Shown here piece by piece: positions 28,836-36,312 of a stretch of 36,312 nucleotides of DNA (within the stretch, counting starts at the first letter, position 1; the number at the start of each line of letters is the position of its first letter). The DNA is from Purshia tridentata (lineage: Eukaryota > Streptophyta > Magnoliopsida > Rosales > Rosaceae): the NCBI GenBank assembly GCA_003254885.1, contig QANT01007960.1, forward strand, positions 1 through 36,312, in the 5' to 3' direction. Position numbers and translations under genes: made by a program. Below the pieces are notes generated by a model. That model did not search any database and had not been told where the DNA came from. It was given only the letters and a program-made list of their open reading frames with translations.

Positions 28836-31800
28836 CTAAACAGTCGAGGCTTCCTGCTGGGTATGCCAAGCAACCACGTCTTTGTAAGGCAAGCTTCCCC
28901 CAAAAACATCCAAAGCGCTGCCAACAGTAACATCCACGTTCCCCAGTCCTGCCACCTTTATCCTCTCTAAATCAGCCATTACAGTGACACCACCAGCATA
29001 AGTTACAGGAATCTGCACCCAAACCATAGTATTATCAGTCGTTTGCACAGTGTATAGTGACCCCAAGGTACAATTCTACTATAACAGCAGTGCTTCCAAC
29101 AGGTAAACCCCAAGCCTTTGGCTAGAGGAGAAATTATAAAGTTTCACGTTTGAGGGCATTATATAAATGGTGCAGTCATGTAAGAAGGACTTTTTCCATC
29201 TTAATCAATATCAGTTGGTATTCGAATTATTTAGATTATGGCTTAGTCCTTGGTCTTTCTAAGGTCATCTACGTAAGGCTTGAAAACAGAGATGTTTTCA
29301 CCTCATTTTCTGTTCAGTTGAGCATAAAACCATCAATGATTGTCTAAACAGATATGCAGATAATATACGAATATTCAGAGCAGTTATGAGATGGAACATT
29401 TCCAGAAAACCAACAACCTAAGGACTCGAAAACTTGCGTAGGTAGCAAAAGTCATAAATGTGTTATAGTAAGTTACCCACCGGTGAATACTTTCCAAGCA
29501 ATGCCACAAGCTCTTCATCAATGCCCAGCCTACAATAAACAAGACACGAGCAAATCTTGACAGATATATAAGCTGCCAAAGTTCTTGATAATCTATTGAT
29601 GTTGTCTATAATTTATTTTATCTAGGTCAACATCAGACAAGACACTCCACCAGAAAAAACTCAACTGCACAAAGCATTATACCATAGGGAGTTGGCCAGC
29701 ACTAAAGTACATATGACTAACAGAAGCTCAACTCAAAATGGATCTTTCTTAAAATTCAATCACCATCATATCATTTGCAAATGTATCAAATTTCCAGGAC
29801 TAAAATAGTTTTATTTTTAAACAGTGGGAACCTTCTTGATAGCAGCAAAGTAGAAAAGCCTCCAACAAGGAGATGATGCATTGAATTCATGGACATTCTT
29901 TTTAAGATTACATTTCCCACTGTGGAAAGAACCATAGTGATCATCACAGAGCACATGCTGAGGAGAATTCTAAGGTGAGAGAAAGAGTCCAAGTCCATTA
30001 TGAAGTATTAGTCTCTCCATCAACAAATAATTACAGCCAAAATATTTTAAGACATGAATTATAAAATCTTTTTGGACTTAACCATACATGTGTGTGCTCA
30101 CGTGCATGCATATCTCTGTTGTGGTAATGAATAAACATGGCAACATATATGACTTACTTTTTTCCTTCAACATCAACACCATGGACCAGAAATTCGTCTG
30201 CATAGTTGGCAAGAAAACCCAATATCTCCTCATCAAGATACACATCACTGAACTTCTGCCATCTATCTGTAACAATTGCATATTTACCTTCCTGCACATT
30301 AAAAGCAACAGATCAATGCACTTAAAGACCAACACGAAAAAGCCCAAGAAAATGGGTAGTTGAAAACGCTCAAGGAGAAATATAAGAGCAACAAAGGATC
30401 CTTGATAATTACTCGATATTTACAGTTCTGATGCTTAAAATATGCAATTGTCTTTGAAAATTTTTAACTCTATTCCAAACCCACTGTTATGATCTGAGTT
30501 TTCACTAAACTCAGATTACAAAGAAGCGATATAGAAATTGCTCGAGAATCAAGTAGTGCAATCAGTCTGCTTAGCCCTGAAAAGGAAATAAATACGAGAC
30601 ATAGGAGGTAGGATGCTTGGTTGACGTCATACCCTTTTTCTGCAGCTAAGGTCTAAAACAAGCCTCTCCTTTCCAACAACGAGAACAAGATCCTTAAGCC
30701 TTTCAAGGTCCATTTGTCCATTGTTAAATACATACTGCAACAAAAACATGACAAGTGTATTACATCATTTAATGATTTTGATCTATTTAAGTCCTTTTTT
30801 CAAGTTAATATATCATAACGTTAAATTTGTGTGCCTCTACATGCATCCATGTGTATGAGAGAGAGAGAGAGAGACAGACAGAGAGAGACAGAGAGAGGAA
30901 ATGTTTTTTCAATATATATAAATGTGAAAGAAAAAGAAACAAAAGGTAGTAACTTACTGAGGTGACAATGACATGGCTAGCCCCTTCTTCTATGTAACGC
31001 AAAGAATTATCTGAATTGATCCCACCTCCAACTTGCAAACCACCTAAATTATTCCAGTCCTCGCAGCAAGTTCAGCAGAGGAAAATCTGTAAGTTTTAAA
31101 CATTACCATCAACCATAGAGATTAAAGAGAAATAGCATACTCCCAAGGCAATCAGTATGTGCAATAATAATGGCGAGCTGATTTTTTTCTCAAAGTTAGC
31201 ATGTATTTGATGCCAGTCCTTCCAAGTCTAACTGATGCTAAGTTACAATATTTTACTCTAATTCAAACTCGTATCCAGCCACTTAGTAAACTAAACTGTA
31301 TTTTCACTAGAACCAGTTGCATTTCATTGAAACTGAGAGAACAATCCAACAAGAACGACTTTTTTCAATTATTACACGGTGAAACAAAATAAAGAAAACA
31401 GAGCATCTAAAAATAATCAGAAAAAATAAGAATGCAGCCATGGACCCACCAGGATAGGCACGCAGGGCTTCAATGGCTGCAGCTCTGCACAAAGGGTCTG
31501 CTCCAAGCATGATGACATGACCACCTGTAAGCCCATCTTCTTTATACATCTTTGCATACTCCCCCGCTGACTTATCTGATTCAAAATTGGTAACAAGAGC
31601 TAACCCATCATCTTTTGAATCCGAAAGGGTAGACCCAACAATTTGTTTCACTTTCCCCTGAAAGAAAAATCAACATAAAAAAGCAGAGAAATGCAACAAA
31701 TACCAAAAGGATACTTGGGCATGAAAATTTCAGTAGCACCCAAAAGAAATTTAGAACCATGAAGTTTGATAAGTTGAAGTTGCAATTACCTTGTGTATAT

Positions 31801-32059
31801 CAATACAAGGTCGAAAACGAACCGCGCAGCGTATCGAAAATCGCGTAAACCCTGCAACAAAAATGAGAATATGTTGTTTTGTGTAAAGGGTAAGACCAAA
31901 GTGGAAGAGGAAGTGGAAGCAAAACTTACTGGAGGTTACGGAAGGCGTGGTGGCGATGACAAGCTTAGGCTTCGTTACGCCAAAAATTGAAGAGCTCAGA
32001 GATCTCTGCAGTGTGTGAAGATCGGAAGAGAAAGCGGCATTGAAGCTCTCAACTCTCAT
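28836..32059 (-). CDS. HISN3: BBMII (ProFAR) isomerase, histidine biosynthesis, plastid
   Basis: Eight exons on the minus strand: 32059-31930, 31851-31790, 31657-31450, 31043-30958, 30734-30633, 30291-30158, 29529-29481 and 29012-28836. Every intron is GT-AG with matching phase; 948 nt, 315 aa. The enzyme (HisA homologue, EC 5.3.1.16) converts ProFAR to PRFAR by Amadori rearrangement, the fourth step of histidine synthesis, in the plastid. It is a TIM barrel. [17 protein letters not shown] carries the first catalytic Asp (about residue 61) and RLVLDLSC the second (about 190). [18 protein letters not shown] and [13 protein letters not shown] are the half-barrel phosphate-binding loops. Residues 1-50 are Ser/Thr-rich, as in a transit peptide. 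The ATG at 32059 is the first in frame; an open extension to 32101 begins only with GTG. No defects are seen. Confidence 0.96.
30858..30897 (+). repeat. (GA)n/(GACA)n microsatellite in HISN3 intron 4
   Basis: A GA run with GACAGACAGA interruptions, between HISN3 exons 4 and 5, about 60 bases from the exon 4 donor. Confidence 0.95.
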
Positions 32060-32878
32060 TCTGCTTCTTCTGCACCCAGAATTGGGATTTTTTGCTTGCA
32101 CTAATCAGGTTGAGGTTCGAACAGACCTTCTCCAGTGTTAAACCACTCCGGGGTTTTGAAGTGTTTCTTTTAACAATCTCACCCTGAGTTTTGGAATGTT
32201 TTACAACTTGCGCCTCGTAGCTTTAATTTTTCAATGTGCACTTTATTTAAGGGTATTTCTGATAAATTATGTGATTTGGTTAAAAAATAATTTAATTTTT
32301 TCCAGTTTTTTTTTTTTTTTTAAAACTTAATCCGTTAAAAGTTCATCCGGACTCTAAAAAAATTTCTGAAAAATGCTACAGAATACGTGTACTAATTTAG
32401 GTCTCCATAATTTTTAGAAATGAAAACCTTTTCTTTTCCTTTCTCCTTCCCCTTTCTTCTTCTTCTTATTATGCAACTCTACCTCGTGCAGACCCCTACA
32501 ATCTCAAATTATTTTTTGAAGCCATAGAAAAATAGTAGGAAATTTTTCACTTTCCGTTTTCTATTTCCTTTAAGATTAAGAGGGGTTTCCCTAACCTTCT
32601 AGGTTTTGCTTTTCTTTTTGGCCAATATACTAGGTTTTGCTATTTAAAGGGCTTTTTGTACACAACTCTTGTATTCATATCAAAACAAAGAGACTCTTTC
32701 TGCACTATGGTGGATTGTTTAATCCTATTTCATTTGATGTTGCTACGTCAAATCTTGAATAACTTTGTTTAATTAAGTTCCTAGATCCATCGAATAAAAC
32801 ATCTGCATACTTTGGAATTAGGCAACTCAAATCTCTCTCTCTCTCTCTCACACCATTAATTAATTTCTTGCTTTAATT
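32060..32878. promoter_or_regulatory. divergent promoter region between HISN3 and the NHL gene
   Basis: 820 bases separate two head-to-head genes. TATTTAAA at 32641-32648 is a TATA candidate for the plus-strand gene, giving a 5' leader of roughly 200 bases that ends in a (CT)n tract at 32833-32849. CTTCTTCTTCTTATT-type sequence lies near 32455-32470. No clear TATA box was found for HISN3. Confidence 0.4.
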
Positions 32879-33547
32879 ATGTTCTCAATCATGTTCTGTA
32901 GAATCTTGGGCCTAATCATATCTTTCATCCTCTTTCTGGTGCTCGTAGCCTACTGCATATTTTTGATCATTTTCCGGGCCCAAGACCCAAAATTCTACAT
33001 CACCAATGCCTCCCTCACCCAATTCAACTTCAACACCACCACCACCAACAATGCCAACACCCTCCACTACAACCTCGCCCTCAACCTCGCCATCCGAAAC
33101 CCTAACAAGATGGTCGGCATACACTACCGTGACATCCAAGTCATCGCCAACTACAGAAAAAAGAGTTTCGCCAAGGTAAACTTGATTAATCCCACGACAC
33201 CGTTTTACCAAGGCCACAAGAACACCACCTTTTTGAACAATGTGGTTCTCCAAGGCCAGCAGGTGGTGAAGTTTGGGAAACGCGAGATTTCCCAGTTGAA
33301 CAAGGAGGCTGCTGCAGGGGTTTACAGTATTGATGTGAGGCTCGGCCTTCGGATAGCAGCAAATTACGGCAAGTTGAAGACATGGTATTTCTCAGGCAAG
33401 TTCAACTGCAAGCTCAAGGTTCCATTGACTACTACTAGTAGTAGCAGTAGTCTTAATGAAACATCAGCTACTTTGACTGGCTTCAAGACCACCAGGTGTC
33501 GATTTGTTTCACATTACCGCCATTATAATCTTCTACCAGATCAATAA
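32879..33547 (+). CDS. NDR1/HIN1-like (NHL) LEA_2 membrane protein
   Basis: A single exon of 222 codons, as is usual for this family of plasma-membrane proteins linked to pathogen and stress responses. Residues 9-32 (ILGLIISFILFLVLVAYCIF, then LIIF) form one transmembrane helix after a very short cytosolic N-terminus. The rest is the LEA_2 beta-sandwich domain: DPKFYITNASLTQFNF, then LHYNLALNLAIRNPNKMVGI with HYRDIQVIANY (NPNK at 74-77, the family hallmark), then TPFYQGHKNTTFLNNVVLQG. Later come VRLGLRIAANYGKLKTWYFS and GKFNCKLKVPL near the C-terminus. Several N-x-S/T sites fit an extracellular domain. The ATG at 32879 is the first in frame; a second Met lies at residue 5. Codon use is rich in AAC and ACC. 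It resembles NHL proteins such as NHL3, but the orthologue cannot be named. Confidence 0.92.
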   Translation: MFSIMFCRILGLIISFILFLVLVAYCIFLIIFRAQDPKFYITNASLTQFNFNTTTTNNANTLHYNLALNLAIRNPNKMVGIHYRDIQVIANYRKKSFAKVNLINPTTPFYQGHKNTTFLNNVVLQGQQVVKFGKREISQLNKEAAAGVYSIDVRLGLRIAANYGKLKTWYFSGKFNCKLKVPLTTTSSSSSLNETSATLTGFKTTRCRFVSHYRHYNLLPDQ

Positions 33548-34245
33548 GAAAGTAGTTACTCACAGATATATGTTAGTTAGTTAGTTTGGAATCATACAAA
33601 GTACTACTTTGATTTCTCAAGAAGACTTTTGTTGAAAATTTGATTTCCTTATGTTATTGTCTTCTAAACTCACTTCAAGGTGGAATCAATTATATTTCAG
33701 TGGTTAAATAGATGTCATCCGTTGTTCTTTGTGATGTATTTTTGGTGATATAAAGCATTCTTTGTATTGCAAGTCTTTTTCATATATGCTTTGAGAATTC
33801 CTCATTTTGGTTTAATAAGAGAAAAAAGAGTACAATCAAATTAAAGTGGACCAGCAGTCCACAAAAGAAGCTACCCTCAACTTACAAAAACAAGAACATA
33901 AAAGCCACTAACAAAGCAAAGAAAGATTGCCTACAAACACAAGAAAACCAGAATAAGAAACCACAGAATTACAATCAAGACATATATAGGCGCACCAATT
34001 TCACAAAAGACACTCAATACATCACTCCACTCATACTTAATACACCCAAAACTCTAGTACAACTAGCCCTTCGATTTAGGCTTCACGGTGAGAGGTGGTG
34101 AAATAATGAGTTCGAATTAGAATAGGACAATGTATATAATAAAATAAAAACTCTAGAGCAATCAAACTGGAACAGTTCTAGTGATGGAGTAATATATATT
34201 TTTGTGATGAATTGCAATGGAATATAGTAATATAGTATTAATAAT
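33548..34245. other. 3' UTR and spacer
   Basis: The 3' UTR of the NHL gene probably extends a few hundred bases. A-rich sequence without a gene follows. Confidence 0.45.
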
Positions 34246-34699
34246 TGTTGAAGAAAAATTTGATAAATAAATTATTATATTAATAATTTATATTTGTTCC
34301 TCAACGTAATCTCACTCTACTCATTTAGGGAATAGAGTTTTATTATTTATGGTACAACCCATTCAAGATGGAGTGCATCTCTTAATTACAATCTCTTGGT
34401 ACAAGGTACAAGAGAAGACCCTTTGATTCCAATTATGACGAAACTGAAATCAATAAATATTGAGGTGTGTGAGTGTTTGGATTTGGGATTCCCAATGAGT
34501 GAATGACTCATTGGAAAATTGAGATTTATTTGGATAATTTGTTTGGTAAATTTAGTTGGGTTGAACCAGGGATTCGATTTGGGCTGCAGTTGTATCTAGA
34601 TTTGGTTCTAGATTGCCTACGTACCCATTGCGGGATTAAACCACACGTAGTTCCAAGTTTTTGGGAATTAAATAGGTGAATGACCTATTTAAATGATTT

Positions 34700-34970
34700 T
34701 AGTGATTTGGGTAGGGCTATCGAGCCCTTGGATTTGATCTGAGAAATTAATTCAGGACTTTGTGTATGGAATTAATTTCTGAGAAATTTGAATGGATTTG
34801 GTTTGATTACGGTCGCACCTAAATTTAAGTATAGGCAATTTGGGTAGGGTTTAGAGCCCTTGGATTTGAATTAAGAAACTAATTCAGAGACTTTGTGTAT
34901 AGAATTAATTTCTGGAGAGTTTGGGTGAATTTGATTTGGTTGCGATTGCACCTAAATTTGAGTAGGTTGC
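34700..34970 (-). repeat. about 140-bp tandem duplication within the LTR-like region
   Basis: Copies near 34704-34838 and 34846-34970 share ATTTGGGTAGGG, then GAGCCCTTGGATTTGA, then GACTTTGTGTAT.GAATTA, then GCACCTAAATTT.AGTA. Slightly diverged. Confidence 0.85.
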
Positions 34971-35112
34971 CTACATATCCCTAACGGAATCAAACCAATG
35001 TAGTTCACAAATGAATTTGAATGGTTGGCTTTGTGCCATTTTGGAGAATTGGTTTTGTACCAATTGAAAGAGATGGTTTTGTACCATGAATTTGGAATTT
35101 GTATTTAAAGAA

Positions 35113-35264
35113 ATGTGCCCATTAGTATTTTTATATCATTTATTTGTTAAATGATACATTTATAATTTATAATGGGCGGATCTGAATTTAATTTTGTGCC
35201 CACTAAATATTTTGTGTCAATTATTTATTAACTGATATGCTTTATGTTTTTAATGGGTAGCTAA
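35113..35264 (-). repeat. about 85-bp degenerate tandem duplication
   Basis: GTGCCCATTAGTATTTT, then ATCATTTATTTGTTAAATGA, then TAATGGGCGG (35115-35177) recurs as GTGCCCACTAAATATTTT, then CAATTATTTATTAACTGAT, then TAATGGGTAG (35199-35264). Each copy contains a small inverted repeat (TCATTTA-TTTGT-TAAATGA in the first). Confidence 0.75.
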
Positions 35265-35910
35265 TAACGTATTATACATATCTATTTTTCTTTGTGGTGT
35301 AGACTGAGCAGCATCATCCTTTTTTTTTTTTATCTCAATTGCATTGTAGATGAATTTAATGCAGAGAGCCACACTCTTTCATCTTTCTGCCATGANTTTG
35401 AATACATCAAAGAGCTTTTCAACACTACTGGCTGCATTGGGTTTTGAACAGAGGTTAGGCTTTGTGCCAATCTCCTCCACTACACAAGCAGACCAATAGA
35501 TATATATATATTGCTTGCTTTTTCCTTCATGGTCGAATTGCCTCAGCTTTTGTGATTTAGCCAAATTCATGTGAACTCCTCCCACGGGTCTAATTTGCAA
35601 AGCCATAGACAAAGAGACAGAACATGGATGGTTGCAGATTTAGAAGCAACTTGTAATTTGTATATGTTTCTAACATCAATCTCTTTAATTATTGGGCTTC
35701 TATTCTATTTTTTCATTTGTGTTGCCACAAAGATGACAAACCCCATTTATATTTTCTCTTGGCTTTCTGCCATTTCTCTTTTCTTTTTTGTAGTTTTGAT
35801 TGAAGCCCAAGGGCAGCAACTTTGAATGGATTTATAAGGAATCCAAATTGATGCCCATAAGCATCAAATTGAGAGGATTCATATAAAATTCAAATGTTGT
35901 TCTCGGACAA

Positions 35911-36126
35911 CCGTTCCATGTTTCCATGGATGATTTTGTGGTGTTCGCAAACACTGTTCCATGTTTCCATGGATAAATTTGCGGTGCTCGAAAGCACCGT
36001 TCCATGTTTCCATGGATAATTTTGTGGTGTTCGCAAACACCGTCCATGTTTCCATGGATGATTTTGTGGTGCTCGCAAGCACCGTTCCATGTTTCCATGG
36101 ATGATTTTGTGGTGCTCGCAAGCACC
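35911..36126. repeat. 43-bp minisatellite, five units, two hairpins per unit
   Basis: GTTCCATG begins at 35913, 35956 and 35999; GTCCATG at 36042 (one T lost); GTTCCATG at 36084. Each unit holds a TCCATG-TTTC-CATGGA hairpin, a spacer GAT.ATTTTGT and a second hairpin, GGTGYT-CG.A-ARCACC. Frames read through it are repeats of the same short peptide and are not supported as genes. Confidence 0.95.
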
Positions 36127-36195
36127 ACTTTTTAAGAGAAGTTGGGACCGAACGTTGGAGCCATGAAGGCAGCTATATACCTGCAATTTTTCTGA

Positions 36196-36262
36196 CTTCT
36201 TTCTTGCAGCACTTCGGTGTTTATTTCCCTCTTTCTCTCTTTGCAGCCTTTCGGTGTTTATT
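36196..36262 (-). repeat. short duplicated leader segment
   Basis: TTGCAGCACTTCGGTGTTTA (from 36204) and TTGCAGCCTTTCGGTGTTTA (from 36241) are near-identical and each is followed by TTTCCCTC or TTTTCCTC sequence. They lie downstream of the minus-strand TATA box, in what would be the transcript leader. Confidence 0.8.
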
Positions 36263-36300
36263 TTCCTCTCTCTCCTTCCTCTTTCTGAACCTCTCATGCC

Positions 36301-36309
36301 CTATTTATA
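36301..36309 (-). promoter_or_regulatory. TATA box on the minus strand
   Basis: The last bases of the window read CTCTATAAATAGGG on the minus strand, a textbook plant TATA box followed by a purine-rich leader. It would drive transcription leftwards through the LTR-like region. Confidence 0.6.
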
Positions 36310-36312
36310 GAG

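Larger units (their letters stand above)
34246..36312 (-). mobile_element. long LTR or solo LTR, cut by the window edge
   Basis: Read on the minus strand, the region ends TTTTTCTTCAACA at 34246, a CA terminus typical of LTRs. It contains ACTACGTGTGGTTTAATCCC followed by GGGTACGTAGGCAATC (34612-34660) and a related copy near 34968-35010, a pattern seen in plant LTRs. It has a TATA box near its other visible end (36309-36301). The TG start would lie beyond the window. No primer-binding site follows 34246 to the left, so this is a 3' or solo LTR, inserted with AATTATT-like flank. No long reading frame is supported. The superfamily is unresolved. Confidence 0.5.

Noticed and set aside
32060..32101. 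N-terminal extension of HISN3 starting at 32101
   Set aside because: The extension is open but would start with GTG; the first ATG is at 32059.
32912..33383. Minus-strand frames of 113 and 65 codons opposite the NHL gene
   Set aside because: They are antisense shadows of a well-supported single-exon gene.
35379..35825. Two overlapping frames (77 codons minus, 84 codons plus)
   Set aside because: No family is recognised, one contains an N, and both lie in the LTR-like region. The minus frame (RPVGGVHMNLAKSQKLRQF) looks slightly codon-like but is not enough to call.
35890..36297. 135-codon frame with repeated HGNME and PWKHG peptides
   Set aside because: It is a read-through of the 43-bp minisatellite; the three frames give three different repeat peptides, and the unit length is not a multiple of three.

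Overview
This is nuclear DNA from a eudicot plant, most likely a woody rosid-type genome; the genus cannot be fixed by eye. The genes are intron-rich with plant GT-AG splice sites. Their products read as close relatives of plastid and endomembrane proteins known from Arabidopsis. Between them lies AT-rich sequence full of microsatellites, foldback elements and decayed retrotransposons. Two single N bases (8261, 35396) point to a draft assembly.

Layout. 1-134 is the C-terminal end of an unidentified protein. 1855-2708 (+) holds the last three exons of a KDEL receptor (ERD2 family); its upstream exons are not seen in the window. 2.7-9.0 kb is gene-poor: MITE-like foldbacks, a tiny Copia-type remnant, LINE fragments and a foldback. 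9147-11093 (+) is a three-exon open frame joining a signal peptide and truncated phytocyanin domain to an RRM-like domain. 12.6-13.2 kb is a broken AINTEGUMENTA-like AP2 gene that keeps its exon-intron layout. It is followed by a palindromic 31-bp minisatellite and a 626-bp long inverted repeat. 15.7-17.4 kb is a larger inverted-repeat element with a second foldback nested in it. 17.5-18.2 kb is rich in GGATC/ATATCC words. 18912-25360 (-) is a Ty1/Copia retrotransposon with both LTRs but no integrase catalytic core, plus stops and frameshifts.

The right third holds the healthy genes. A plastid SOUL heme-binding-like protein lies at 25834-28089 (-, 8 exons, 311 aa). The histidine-biosynthesis isomerase HISN3 lies at 28836-32059 (-, 8 exons, 315 aa). 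An NDR1/HIN1-like LEA_2 membrane protein lies at 32879-33547 (+, single exon, 222 aa). HISN3 and the SOUL gene run in the same direction; HISN3 and the NHL gene are divergent across about 820 bp. From 34246 to the right edge the sequence looks like one long LTR on the minus strand. It contains nested duplications and a 43-bp minisatellite whose units each encode two small hairpins.

The genes do not form a pathway. They share only plant housekeeping roles: ER retrieval, plastid tetrapyrrole/heme binding and plastid histidine synthesis. The most unusual items are the phytocyanin/RRM chimera, the hairpin minisatellite with compensatory stem changes, the palindromic minisatellite beside the AP2 relic, and the tRNA-like and TGACGTGG-rich leader of the Copia element. 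I found no clear evidence of a wholly new system.
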